Source: Lucinisca nassula (taxonomy: Eukaryota > Mollusca > Bivalvia > Lucinida > Lucinidae). Taken from it: 64,000 bases of DNA. The translations under genes were made by a program, and so were the position numbers. This document shows, in pieces, positions 39,951 to 50,641 of this stretch (positions within the stretch are counted from its first letter, which is position 1; each line of letters begins with the position of its first letter). The stretch spans positions 186,001-250,000 of the forward strand of contig CAUZLF010000747.1 in NCBI GenBank assembly GCA_963580285.1, in the 5' to 3' direction. The notes beneath the pieces are model-generated. The model did not search any database. It saw only the letters and a list, made by a program, of their open reading frames with translations, and had not been told where the DNA came from.

Positions 39951-42290
39951 TTTGTTTGTTTGATTTGAGGTTCAACGTCCCCGTCAACACTGTATAGGTC
40001 ATTTTGGAGACGTTGCTTCAAATTTTGTGGGACTTTTACCCGACATTGAGATGAACTGACATCTCAATCCCTGTCGCCCAATGAAACCAATAGGGTTTAT
40101 TAGCATGGACGGACCGACTCGCATCGCTTTGCCTGGGTAGGCTTAGATCCTCTAAGCGGTTTACCAGTAATCATGTGCGGTCGGTTTCAGCTCTGCGTGG
40201 AAGCATCATGCAGCCAATCTGTTTCTTCAAGCCCCGATGGGCGGGGGCCGATATCGGAAACTGATACAGGTTGTCTTACTGGAACCAGTGGCATTTTTAC
40301 AAGAGATGCCCCCCCCACCCCCCCCCACCCATGAAAAGTTGTTCAATTTTCGTTTTTACATTACGATGACACACCCGTGCGACACACATTACGCAAACAC
40401 GAATACGAATACATTGCCACCTTAATCGCCGTAAAAATGAAAATATTATGATGAAAAATTGTGATATTTTTCTTATTTCTGCTCAAAATATAAATTCTGA
40501 GCACTCGTTAGAACCGCCTCATCGAGGCGGTTCTAACGAGTACCCACAATCTATATTTTAGAGCAGAAACAAGAAAAATAAGGTATACCCCCGGAAACCC
40601 CAGTTTTACTAAATAAAAGTGGGGTTCAAGGGGGTCAAAGTTATATAAGCGTGTTTTCGTGATGCAGTGCATTTGTATCTCTAAAGTGGCTACTTTTCAG
40701 ATGAAAATCCATGATATTTTTCTTATTTATACTGCAAACATAGGTTGTTTGATTTGAGGTTTAACGTCCCCGTCAACACTGTAAAGGTCATTTAGGAGAC
40801 GTTGTTTCCAATTTTGTCGGACTTTTACCCGACATTGAGATGAAATGACATCTCAAGACCTGTCGCCTAATGAACCCAATAGGCTTTATTAGCACGGACG
40901 GTCCGCCTCGCACCGCGGTTCCTGGACAGTAAGTTTAAACCTCTAAGCGGTTTACCAGTAATCATGTGTGGTCGGTTTCAGCTCTGCGTGGAAGCATCAT
41001 GCAGCCCATCTATTTCTTCAAGCCCCGATGGGCGGGGGCCGATATCGGGAACTGAAACAGGTTGCCTTACTTGAACCAGTTGCATTTTTACAAGAGACGG
41101 CCCCTGTGAAAAGTTGTTCAATTTTCGTTTTTACATTACGATAACACGTTTTTACATTACGATAAATGACACGGTGCATTTGTCATATCTCTAAAATGGC
41201 TACTTTTCAGATGAAAATCCGGGATATTTTTCTTATTTATACTGCAAACATAGGTTGTTTGTTTGTTTGATTTGAGGTTTAAAGTCCCCTTCAACACTGT
41301 AAAGGTCATTTTGGAGGCGTTGCTTCCAATTTTGTGGGACTCAGGCTTTTACCGACATTGAGATGAAACGACATCTCAAGACCTGTCGCCTAATGAAACC
41401 AATAGGCTTTATTAGCACGGACGGTCCGCCTCGCACCGCGGTTCCTGGACAGTAAGTTTAAACCTCTAAGCGGTTTACCAGTAATCATGTGTGGTCGGTT
41501 TCAGCTCTGCGTGGAAGCATCATGCAGCTCATCTATTTCTTCAAGCCCCGATGGGCGGGGGCCGATATCGGGAACTGAAACAGGTTGCCTTACTTGAACC
41601 AGTTGCATTTTTACAAGAGACGGCCCCTGTGAAAAGTTGTTCAATTTTCGTTTTTACATTGCGATAATACAGCCGTGCGACACAGTGCATTTGTCATATC
41701 TCTAAAATGGCTACTTTTCAGATGAAAATCCAGGATATTTTTCTTATTTATACTGCAAACATAGGTTGTTTGTTTGTTTGATTTGAGGTTTAAAGTCCCC
41801 GTCAACACTGTAAAAGTCATTTTGGAGGCGTTGCTTCCAATTTTGTGGAACTCAGGCTTTTACCCGACATTGAGATGGGATGACATCTCAATCCCTGTCG
41901 CCCAATGAAAACAAAATGTTATAATAGCATGGACGGACCGACTCGCACCGCTTTTACCTGGGTAGGCTTAGATCCTCTAACCGGTTTACCAGTAATCATG
42001 TGCGGACGGTTTCAGCTCTGCGTGGAAGCATCATGCTGCCCATCCATTTCTTCAAGCCCAAATAGGCGGGGGGCGATATCGGGAACTGAAACAGGTTCTC
42101 TTACTTGAACCAGTTGCAATTTAACAAGAGGTGGCCCCTATGAAAAGTTGTTCAATTTTCGTTTTTACATTGCGATAACACACCCGTGCGACACAGTGCA
42201 TTTGTCATATCTCTAAAATGGCTACTTTTCAGATAAAAAATCCGTGATATTTTTCTTATTTATAGTGCAAACATAGATTGTGGGTGCTCG
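39951..42290 (-). repeat. Composite tandem array, about 512-bp unit, four copies
   Basis: The word gatatcggga occurs at 40250, 41041, 41563 and 42075. The intervals are 791 (512 plus a 279-bp HpA insertion), 522 and 512. Each unit consists of a minus-strand SINE-1 (39951-40250, 40743-41043, 41257-41565, 41767-42077), a spacer with tgaaacaggttgccttactt, and the left half of an HpB element cut at cataggttg. The last unit passes into an intact HpB (42167-42434). The parent was therefore an HpB split by a SINE-1, later amplified in tandem. Units are very similar, so amplification looks recent. Confidence 0.9.
40387..40664 (+). mobile_element. HpA inserted into an HpB half inside the composite array
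   Basis: cattacgcaaacacgaatac start, perfect core stem about 40505-40555, end aagcgtgttttcgtgatg. The HpB word gtgcgacacagtgcatttg (seen uninterrupted at 41685 and 42187) is split into gtgcgacaca before and cagtgcattt after. This shows the empty site, with at most a 2-base (ca) duplication. Confidence 0.9.
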
Positions 42291-42434
42291 TTAGAACCGC
42301 CTCTAACGAGTACGAACAACCTATGTCTTGGAGCAGAAATACGAACAATAGTGTATAACCCCGTAAACCCCAGATTACTCTGTATAAAGTGGGGTTTAGT
42401 TGGGTGTTCATTTCACGGACTTGTTCACGTGATG
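42167..42434 (+). mobile_element. HpB hairpin element with collapsed stem centre
   Basis: cattgcgataacacacccgt start and ttcacgtgatg end. The core reads ctcgttagaaccgcctctaacgag: the loop and one inner arm are gone but the outer arm still pairs. Confidence 0.9.
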
Positions 42435-42449
42435 TTCTTTTGTTTTGCG

Positions 42450-42752
42450 GCCCCGCCCATTGGGGCTTGATGAAATATATGGGCTGCATGATGCTTCCAC
42501 GCAGAGCTGAATCCGGCCCGCACACAAGTACTGGTAAACCGCTTAGAGGATCTAAGCCTGTCCAGGAACCGCGGTGCGAGGCGGACCGTCCATGCTAATA
42601 AACCCTATTGGTTTCATTGGGCGACAGGGCTTGAGATGTCATTTCATCTCAATGTCGGGTAAAAGTCCCACAAAATTGGAAGCAACGTCTCCAAAATGAC
42701 CTTTACAGTGTTGACGGAGACGTTAAACCTCAAATCAAACAAACAAATCACG
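42450..42752 (+). mobile_element. SINE-1 copy, full length
   Basis: Head gccccgcccattggggctt, aaccgcttagaggatctaag, 3' end gagacgttaaacctcaaatc, tail aaacaaacaaa. Confidence 0.88.
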
Positions 42753-43065
42753 TGATGTTTATTGGTTGTACATAGCGCTTGATTACATTCCTATTGAAGT
42801 CTATGTATGGATTGTACTTAGTGAGTTCGAGGAAATAATTAGCATGTTCCAATCACAGCAAACAAAATAACAAAGATCTCGTACATATTGTGATTGGGAT
42901 TTGACTAGAACTGCATTGTTTTGATCAAGCAACGAACCCTTCGCATACATGTTTACATGTACTGTCCACACCTCTTTGAAAAGATATGACAAATTAGACA
43001 GAATTGTGCCTTTTCTGTCTCCAGAAATAATTAATTTCCTGATATCAGTCAAATGAACCTACATA
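42753..43065. other. No gene seen
   Basis: Unassigned DNA with no repeat family or splice-like signal that I can support. Confidence 0.4.
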
Positions 43066-43320
43066 TTGTTTGTTTGTTTGTTTGAATTGTGGTTTTACGT
43101 CCCCGTTAACACTATTAAGGTCATTTTAGAGACGTTGCTACCAATTTTGTGGGACTTTTGCCTGGATTGCGATGAAATGACTTCTCATCAAACGAGCACC
43201 CCAACCTATTTTTGTAGTATTAGAAAGAAAATTATCACGGATTTTCATCAGAAAAGTAGCCATTTTAGATATGTAAAACATGAACTATGTCGCACTGGCG
43301 TTTTTTCGTATTGGTACAGT
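43066..43320 (-). mobile_element. SINE-1 3' part joined to an HpB right half
   Basis: 43066-43185 is the 3' end of a minus-strand SINE-1 (gtttgtttgtttgaattgtg, cgtccccgttaacactatta). From about 43188 it continues as the right half of an HpB (aacgagcaccccaacctatt, cacggattttcatcagaaaa, ttttttcgtattgg end). Confidence 0.75.
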
Positions 43321-43962
43321 TCGACTTAAAACTTTATGAAAAAGTCACATTTCATCAGACTTTATAAAAAAAGTCCCATCTAATCTGACTTTATAAAGAA
43401 AACACATTTCGTCAGACTTTATAAAAAGTCACCTCCCATCGGACTTAATGAAAAAAGTCACATCTCATCAGACATTATAAAAAAACACATTTCGTCAGAC
43501 TTTATAAAAAGTCACATCTAATCAGACTTAATGAAAAAGTCACATCTCATCAGGTTTTATATAAAACACATTAAGTCGGACTTTATAAAACAATGCACAT
43601 CTCATCAGACTTTATAAGACTATACGACTTCAATTGGGATCTTTCTCCCTTTCTGGAACATATTTTAGAAAAGAGGCACATCTCATCAGACTTTATAAAA
43701 AAGCCACATCTCATCAGACTTTATATAAAAAAAACATTTTGTCAGACTTTAGTGCAGTTTATATTTTACTTTTGGTCCTTTGAGATCAGCGTGAATATTC
43801 TGAGAAATCAAAAATAAATTATTGGTTTAGACTCTTATTCTAGACAGGTTTTTAATTATTTGGACCCCATTTTGATTTATATCAGTCTTTGTATCGACTG
43901 CCTGTTCGAAATTCGCAAAATTGCAGTATGTTTCCTCTGGCTTTCTTTGCCGGATCATTACA

Positions 43963-44008
43963 GGGTCACTGATGAGACTTTATTAGCCGAAACTACGTAG
44001 TATGACCC
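43963..44008 (+). ncRNA. Type I hammerhead ribozyme, first monomer
   Basis: Stem I GGGTCA/TGACCC, CTGATGA core, stem II GACT-TTATT-AGCC with one A-C mismatch, core GAA, mini stem III ACTACGTAGT, cleavage after A at 44002. The mismatch in stem II may weaken this copy compared with the second monomer. Confidence 0.87.
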
Positions 44009-44345
44009 ATCTTCTTTCTTATGAATGTTTTCATTGCTCTTAAAGGAACTCATTTTTTATTTTTATTTGCCTTCACTGCAGCTGATGTTGTGCCGTGTGG
44101 CGGCCGTAAAACGTCTCCCCGTACATCAACCATAGTGCAGTTTATATTTTACTTTTGGTCCTTTGAGATCAGCGTGAATATTCTGAGAAATCAAAAATAA
44201 ATTATTGGTTTAGACTCTTATTCTAGACAGGTTTTTAATTATTTGGACCCTATTTTGATTTATATCAGTCTTTGTATCGACTGCCTGTTCGAAATTCGCA
44301 AAATTGCAGTATGTTTCCTCTGGCTTTCTTTGCCGGATCATTACA

Positions 44346-44391
44346 GGGTCACTGATGAGGCTTTATTAGCCGAAACTACGTAGTATGACCC
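44346..44391 (+). ncRNA. Type I hammerhead ribozyme, second monomer
   Basis: Same fold with a fully paired stem II (GGCT/AGCC, loop TTATT). Core residues CTGATGA and GAA, palindromic 10-base stem III, predicted cleavage after A at 44385 before TGACCC. Identical to the minus-strand copy at 13898-13943. Confidence 0.92.
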
Positions 44392-44741
44392 ATCTTCTTT
44401 CTTATGCATGTTTTCATTGCTCTTAAAGGAACTCATTTTTGATTTTTATTTATAAAAAGTCCCATCTCATTAGTGTTTATGAAAAAAGTCACATCTCAGC
44501 AGACTTTATAAAACAATTCACGTCTCATCAGCCTTTATAAGTAAGTACGACTTCAGTCGGGATCATTCTCCTTCGTGGGCGCGAGTTACTCATTAGGCCG
44601 TATCGGAAATACATACATCTCAATAAAATTTCGATGGATTGAATATCGAAGGCTCGTTTTTACTAGAACTGAGTCGAACCCATTCTTGAGTAATCGGGTA
44701 ATCTTCTACGTAAGAAATATTGGGGGATGATTAAGGAGATT

Positions 44742-44806
44742 TAGGAGTAGCCATTTTGGAGATGTGAAAAATTGCACTTTGTCGCACGGGCGTGTAATCG
44801 TAATGT
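44742..44806 (-). mobile_element. HpB right-end fragment
   Basis: agtagccattttggagatgt, gaaaaattgcactttgtcgc and end gggcgtgtaatcgtaatg. Confidence 0.75.
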
Positions 44807-44868
44807 CCTCGATAAATGTACAAGTAGCAAAAATATGCCTGAATTATCCATTCACATTTGAGCCAGCG

Positions 44869-45098
44869 CACGACAAAACCTACAATAAGCCATGTGCGCC
44901 AAGCGAAGATTCAGATCAGCCTGCGCTTCCATACAGTCTCACCAGAGACTTCTCTTATTACATGAAAGCGCGTTGGGCCCTTAACTATCCTTAAAGCGCA
45001 CACCGGAGACTCTGATCAGACTGCGCGGACGCACAGGCTGATCTGAGTCTTCGTTGAGCGCACATGTCTTATTGTAAGTTTTGTCGTGCGCTGGCTCA
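44869..45098. mobile_element. MITE-C palindromic element, copy 3
   Basis: TGAGCCAGCGCACGACAAAA start and ttttgtcgtgcgctggctca end. Arms pair for more than 90 bases (cgaagattcagatcagcctg with caggctgatctgagtcttcg). Confidence 0.9.
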
Positions 45099-45480
45099 TT
45101 TGATATTTGAGATTCTTTTGAAAGGTTTTCCAAGGGACTCAAGAAAAAGTTCGAATCAGACATGGTTAACGAGTCATCGGCGTTCGAGTCACGTAAGTTC
45201 GACTCCGCCTCAGTATAGTAGTGGTGCCTTAAAATGAGCCATGGTACAATACCGTACAAATGTGGTGTCATAATATCAGCCAAGGTACTTATTATACTGT
45301 GGTGCCAAAAGATCAACCATGGTACAAATGTTGTGCGCTGGCTCGTTTGATATTTGAGATGCTTTGTGAAGGTTTCCCCAGGGACTGAAGAATAAGTTCG
45401 AATCAGACATGGTTATCGAGTCATCGGCGTTCGAGTCACCTCAGTTAGACTCCGCCTCAGTATAGTAGTGGTGCCTTATA
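45083..45480. repeat. Direct duplication of about 130 bp before the 30-bp array
   Basis: The segment starting gctggctcatttgatatttg and including cgaatcagacatggtta, gagtcatcggcgttcgagtc and cctcagtatagtagtggtgc occurs at 45089-45230 and again at 45340-45475. Confidence 0.8.
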
Positions 45481-46740
45481 ATGAGCCATGGTATAAATGT
45501 GGTGCCGTAATATCAGCCATATAATTGTGGCGACAAAAGATCAACCATGGTACAAATGTGGTGCCATTAGACCAGCCATGTTAAAACTGTGGTGCCATAA
45601 GATCAGCCATGGTAAAACTGTTTTGCCATAAGATCAGCCATGGCAAACTGTGGTGCCATAAGATCAGCGATGGTACAAATGTGGTGCCATTAGGTCAGCC
45701 ATGGTAAAACTGTGGTGCCATAAGATCAGCCATGGTAAAACTGTGGTGCCATAAGCTCAGCCATGAAAAACTGAGGTGCCATTAGATCAGCCATGGTAAA
45801 CTGTGTTGCCATTAGATCAGCCATGGTAAAATGTGGTGCCATAAGATCAGCCATGGTAAACTGTGGTGCCATAAGATCAATCATGGTAAACTGTGGTGCC
45901 ATAAGATCAGTCATGGTAAAACTGTGGTGCCATAAGATCAGCCATGGTAAACTGGTGCCATAAGATCAGCCATGGTTAACTGTGGTGCCATAAGATCAGC
46001 CATGGTAAACTGTGGTGCCATAAGATCAGCCACGGTAAACTACATTTGTATGGTGCCATAAGATCAGCCATAGTTAACTGTGGTGCCATAAGATCAGCCA
46101 CGGTAAACTACATTCGTATGGTGCCATAAGATCAGCCATAGTTAACTGTGGTGCCATAAGATCAGCCATGGTAAAAATGTAGTGCCATAAGATCAGCATG
46201 TTACAAACGTGCTGCCATAAGATCAGCCGATGTACAAACAAGCTGCCATAAGATTAGCCATCGAAAAAACATGGTATCATTTGATCAGCTGTGATACGAA
46301 TAAGGTGCCATAAGATCAGTTATGGTACAAACGTTGTAGCATAAGATCAGCCGTGGTAAAATAGTGTGCTAAAAGATCAGCCATTGTACAGATGTGATGT
46401 TACTAGGGCAGCCAAGGTTAAACTGTAGTACAATAAGATCTGACATGGTCCCATAAGATCTGTGGTGCTATAAGGTCATCCATAGTACAAATGTGGTACC
46501 ATAACTCCGCCATGGTACAAGTGCGGTTCAATAAGATCGGACGTGGTACAGATGTGGTAAGGACAGCCATGGTACAAATGCGGTACCATAAGATCCGTCC
46601 TGGTACAAATGTGGTTCCATAAGATTAGCCATGGTACACATTCAACACCATACGATCCGCCATGGTACATGTACAATTGTGGTTCCACAAGTTTATAACA
46701 ATGGTACAAATGTGGTACCATAATATTCGGCACTGTACAT
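45220..46740. repeat. 30-31-bp minisatellite array
   Basis: Unit close to CATAAGATCAGCCATGGTAA plus actgtggtgc, about 45 copies. The best-preserved block is 45600-46160. Units decay toward 46740, where the spacing and the gccatggtacaaatg variant become irregular. The minus strand shows open frames with a MADLMAPQFT pattern, a by-product of the repeat. Confidence 0.93.
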
Positions 46741-46784
46741 TCAATGTTCGGAAATTTCAACTGTATTGCAGATTTGTTTTTTTT

Positions 46785-47085
46785 TTTTTTTTTTTGTATT
46801 GGAGTTTTAACGGCCCAGTCAACACTATTTTAGGTCATTTTTAGCCGGTCACTTTACGTATCAAAACTTTTCCTTGGCAAGCCTATACGTAAGCGGTAAA
46901 CGAGTACAGTGCACATTCTTTTGCCAGAAACCGACGACTGCCTTTCTTCAACCAGCGGAAGGAAGAGAATGACCGTAGAAAAGATTTCATGATCAATCTC
47001 CAGGAAAGAATGTTGCCGACCCGACAGGTATCGAAGCCACGCCCTCCTGATCACCAGTCAGCATGCATCCGACTGAGCCAGCCAC
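46785..47085 (-). mobile_element. SINE-2 copy, full length, minus strand
   Basis: T-rich start, gagttttaacggcccagtca, ttgatcatgaaatctt in complement (46980-47000), and a tRNA head in complement ending gcatccgactgagccagcc. Confidence 0.85.
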
Positions 47086-47447
47086 TGTATTGTAGAATTC
47101 TCCCCAATTGGTATCCATGTGTTGCCATAACGCAGTATGGAATGACGGCCCACTCAATTTATAATTGCACCAATGTCTTTCACGGGCTTGCACTGGTCAA
47201 TTACGAGTAATCTAGAAATGACGGAATACTATTATTAGAGCTAATAAAGAATCTGATGTTCTGTTGCGTACTAACCTACAGCAATATAACGGCCATTATA
47301 GCGAATATTGCCACCTTAATTAACCCTTTTTGTACCAAATGCAATCTTCCTCCTTATATATAGCAGGAGTCCATTTCAAAATTTAGGGGTGTCAGGTTGT
47401 GTTTTCATAAAAATTTATTAGGAAAATGATCTCACTTTCTGCAAATA

Positions 47448-47515
47448 GTGGAGGCCCTGATCAGACGCCGCGTTCTGCGGCGTCTGATCTGGGCCTGCAC
47501 TGTTTGCCAAGGTAC
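47448..47515. repeat. Small palindrome (gatcagacgcc type)
   Basis: Perfect inverted arms gatcagacgccgc / gcggcgtctgatc around a gttct centre, then gggcctgcactgtttgcc, similar in wording to 29235-29310. Confidence 0.8.
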
Positions 47516-47751
47516 CCGTTAAAGGGTTTCTGGTACTGAATGGGCTTATCATTTTTATGACCCAAAAGGCTGTGACAAAACGCATGGAACCAATTTTAGA
47601 AGAGAAAACATAAGAATAGACGTAAATATAGTATCAGGTGCTAAAGGCTGTGAATAATTGACAGAGACTACATCGAATACGAATATGGCCAGTCCTTGAT
47701 TCATGTTTGTCCTTCAAAACATACGTTTTTGTCACGAAGGAAATGCGTCTC

Positions 47752-48838
47752 GTTAACAAGTCGATGAAATGAACATCCCTGTAAACGCCGCTTTATGTAG
47801 AGAATACTGGGATGTCTAAGGCTATACTATAAGAATCTTATATGAGTGTGAGGGGTAGATGAAAAACTCTTGCACACCAGACAAGGAAATCCGCGATTTT
47901 ACCCTGGGATAGAAAATTATGTTCTGACCCTGGTGTTCTGACCCCAAATCGAATATAATCGCGCGTTTGATAAAAACACTGGTTGATTACGACCTCGTAT
48001 GCGCCGTCGTTAAGGTTGACGTGACCGCACGTTACGTGACGTCACTAAACATTCCTGTAGTGTCAACACAATATGGCGGACGTTGGTAACCGAAGTGACT
48101 GCAGCATTACAAATCCGCGCTAAGAAATGGAAGGTATGCAAGAAAAAGAATCCAATAAGGGTGTGAGGGGTGGGTAGAAAAATCCGACCCTCGGGATCAC
48201 TGTCCGCCATCACTCGGCAAGCCTCGTGATGCCGGACAGTGATCCTCGGGACGGATTTTTCCATCCACCCCTCACACCCATATACGATTCTTATAATCTT
48301 ATATGAGTGTGAGGGGTAGATGGAAAAATCCGTCCCGAGGTTCACTCTCCGGCATGTACGATTCTTTTTCTTGTATACCTTCCATTTCTGAGCGTGGATT
48401 TTTAATAATGCAGTCACTTCGGTTGCCGACGTCCGCCATATTGTGATGTTTCGTGACGTCACGTAACGTGCTGTGACGTCAATCTTAACGACGGCGCATA
48501 TGAGGTCGTATTCAACCAGTGCATTTATCAAACCCGCGACAATATTCGATTTTGGGTAAGTACACCAGGGTTAGGACATAATTTCTATCCCAAGCTTAAA
48601 ATATGTAATCCCTTATCTGGTGTGCAAGAAATTATTTTTCTTATTTCTGCTCCAAGACGAAAGTTGTGGGTACACGTTAGAACTGCCTCATTGAGGTTGT
48701 TCTAACGAGCAACTATAACTTATGTTTGGGGTAAAAATAAGAAAAATACCACAAATTTTTCATCAGAAAAATGACCGTTTTGGAGATATGAACGAATTCA
48801 TTATTTCACACGTATGTGTGTTTTTTTTTCATTACGAT
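47752..48838 (-). mobile_element. HpB hairpin element split by a foldback element
   Basis: Left part: acaagtcgatgaaatgaaca and a gctttatgtagagaatactg block (47755-47860). Right part: cttatttctgctccaagacg, a weakened stem at 48665-48715, ttcatcagaaaaatgaccgt and a cacgtatgtgtg end. Confidence 0.75.
47868..48629. mobile_element. Foldback element of about 760 bp
   Basis: Ends tcttgcacaccag and ctggtgtgcaaga are complements, and pairing extends through most of the element: ctgggatagaaaattatgt with acataatttctatccca; cgccgtcgttaaggttgacg with cgtcaatcttaacgacggcg; atggcggacgt with acgtccgccat. The centre holds a further inverted repeat around gtgtgaggggtgggtagaa (48168-48290). A 173-codon open frame on the minus strand spans the palindrome and shows no family resemblance. 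Confidence 0.88.
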
Positions 48839-49107
48839 AACATACCCGTGCGACATAGTGCATTTTTCACATCTCCAAAATGGCTTCTTTTCTGATGAAA
48901 ATCTGTGATATTTTTGTTAATTTTACTTCAAACATAGGTTGTGGGAGCTCGTTAGAACCGCCTCATTGAGGCGGTTCTAACGAGTACCCACAACCTATGT
49001 CTATGAGCAGAAATAAGGCAAATAATGTATACCCCCTAAACCCCAGTTTTCTCTATATAAAGTGGGGTGTAAGGGGGTGTTCATTTCACGGACCTGTTAA
49101 CGTGATG
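48830..49107 (+). mobile_element. HpB hairpin element, complete
   Basis: cattacgataacatacccgt start, perfect stem about 48935-48992 (loop cctcattgagg), second stem ccccagttttctctatataa, end gttaacgtgatg. It abuts the preceding HpB in inverted orientation. Confidence 0.92.
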
Positions 49108-49184
49108 TTTTTTTTTTTTTTTTTTTTTTCGTAATGACTTCTTTCAAGGATATTGGCATTCAGATAAGATTAACGGGTCCCCAC

Positions 49185-49593
49185 CCATCAGAATCAATCA
49201 GAATAAGAATCAGAATTGTTACTGGTGACACGTCAAATGACATTCATACACCAGGACCTGTGATATGAGAAGTTAGACCCTAGCTCTAATCAAAGAGGTA
49301 AACTTAGCTACACAATCCGCAGCACCTTCTGCCGTCGATATAATCGAATCGGGAAGGACATTCCAATCTCTAATGGTTCGGGGGAAGAACGATTCCTTAT
49401 AAATGTCAGTTCTTGCAGTAAGGGTCTGAAACGTCATTGAATGGTGCTTTCTACAGTGCCTAGCTGGGGGAACAAAGTCATCTGTTGGAATGCTGGCAGC
49501 ACCCTTTAGACCTTTGTATAAGAGTATAAGCCTACTGTCTATTCTCCTTTTCTTGAGAGACTCCCATCTTAATTTTCCTAGAATTCCAGTCAT
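49185..49593 (-). pseudogene. CR1/L2/Jockey-like LINE 3' end
   Basis: The minus strand reads GILGKLRWESLKKRRIDSRL, LILLYKGLKG, HHSMTFQTLTARTDIYKESF then FPRTIRDWNVLPDSI: the conserved ORF2 C-terminus after the RT. The 3' UTR ends in a gattctgattcttattctg tail (49215-49190). A short tandem 3' tail, rather than poly(A), favours a CR1/L2-type LINE. The protein style matches the C-terminal continuation expected for the RT at 62565-64000. Confidence 0.8.
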
Positions 49594-49594
49594 T

Positions 49595-49858
49595 AACCCA
49601 TCGGGGTTGGAGAAATAGAATGGGCTGCACGGTGCTTTCCCGCAGAGCTAAAATCCACTGCACAATAGTAAGCATGCCCATGCAAAGTGGTGCGAGTCAG
49701 ACATGCAAATAAACCATATTGATTTCATTGAACGGCAGAGCTCTGGATGTCATATCATCTCAATACCGGGTAATATGTCACAACATGGGAAGCAGCATAT
49801 CCAAAGTAACCTAAATTGTGTTGACGGGGACGTTAAACTTCAAGTCAAACAAACAAAA
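49595..49858 (+). mobile_element. SINE-1 copy, internally shortened
   Basis: acccatcggggttggagaaa start, ctgcacggtgctttcccgc, 3' end cggggacgttaaacttcaag, tail aaacaaacaaaacc. Confidence 0.8.
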
Positions 49859-49922
49859 CCTCAGGTTAACACGTCTGTAAAAGGAATTCATTTGTTACAC
49901 GTAACCCCACTTTATATAGAAT

Positions 49923-50199
49923 ATTTTGAAAACATGCCTATATACAAATACATTGTAAATGTTACCGCCGAAAACGCGAAACTTTAAAGATGAAAAATAG
50001 TGTTTTTTCCTTTTTTCTGCTCAAAATACATATTATGGGTACTCGCTAGAACCGCCTCTTCGAGGCGGTTCTAACGAGTACCCTCAATCTATGTTTAGAG
50101 CAGAAATAAGGAAAATAAGGTTTACCCCTGTAAACCCCAGTTTTATTATATGAAGGCGGGCTCAAGGGGTCAGAATTATACAGGCGTGTTTTCATGATG
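49923..50199 (+). mobile_element. HpA hairpin element
   Basis: aatattttgaaaacatgcct start, cattgtaaatgttaccgccg, stem about 50035-50085 (loop cctcttcgagg), second stem ccccagttttattatatgaa, end aggcgtgttttcatgatg. Confidence 0.88.
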
Positions 50200-50641
50200 A
50201 CAATCGTGGGGTTAACAAAAGTGCGTATTATTTTCTTCAGAATAGAGTTTTGATGAGCATCCACGATTGACGCCAAACTAAGCAAAATACATGTGTAAAA
50301 AAAATCTGAAAAAAAAAAATGCTATATACGTATGGACGCATGTGGTGATAATTTGTCACTTGCGAATGTGTTGGATAATTAATTGTCGTTGTCCTTGTTG
50401 TTGTTGTAGGCGTGAAGTTTTACAAGTTCCCATACTGTCACAAAGAACATCAAAACAAGTCTGAAGTTTGAAAAAAAAACGTCCTTGTTCATGCTAATTC
50501 CGTTAACTGCGAGGTCAGCTAAAAACGTTCTTCATTTTTTAAAATATGTGGCGAATAGACCAGTATAGACCGTCCCATCATATGTCCCTAAATTGTTTTC
50601 GAAGTCGAGGGATAGTTTTTTTTTTATATATATTCCGTAAA
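50200..50641. other. No gene seen
   Basis: Unassigned DNA. The interval 50280-50640 has A-runs and GTT repeats only. Confidence 0.4.

Larger units (their letters stand above)
43752..44448 (+). mobile_element. Dimeric hammerhead retrozyme
   Basis: A 697-bp insertion made of nearly two copies of a 383-nt monomer. The two ribozyme cleavage sites (after 44002 and after 44385) are exactly 383 bases apart. The array word cagactttataaaaagt is split, and ttta is present at both borders (43748-43751 and 44449-44452), a 4-bp target duplication. The 3' end (gatttttat) equals that of the copy at 13840-14090. The 65-bp segment between the partial units (gccttcactgcagctgatg to catcaacca) is present only at the internal junction. 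This is the arrangement described for animal retrozymes: small non-autonomous retroelements whose tandem transcripts self-cleave and circularise, mobilised by Penelope-like or LINE machinery. No protein is encoded. Confidence 0.88.
43335..44600. repeat. About 31-bp tandem array split by a retrozyme
   Basis: Unit near cacatctcatcagactttat plus an aaaaaagt run, with variants cacatttcgtcagactttat. About 13 units at 43335-43751 and four more at 44453-44545. The array is interrupted by the retrozyme dimer at 43752-44448. Confidence 0.88.

Noticed and set aside
43335..43700. Possible hammerhead cores in the 31-bp array (complement contains ctgatgagatg)
   Set aside because: No GAA core segment or cleavage triplet follows, so no three-stem fold can form. 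Resemblance to the CTGATGA core is coincidental, although the retrozyme lies inside this array.
48010..48531. 173-codon minus-strand open frame in the foldback element
   Set aside because: It spans a long inverted repeat and shows no family resemblance or coding bias that I can see.
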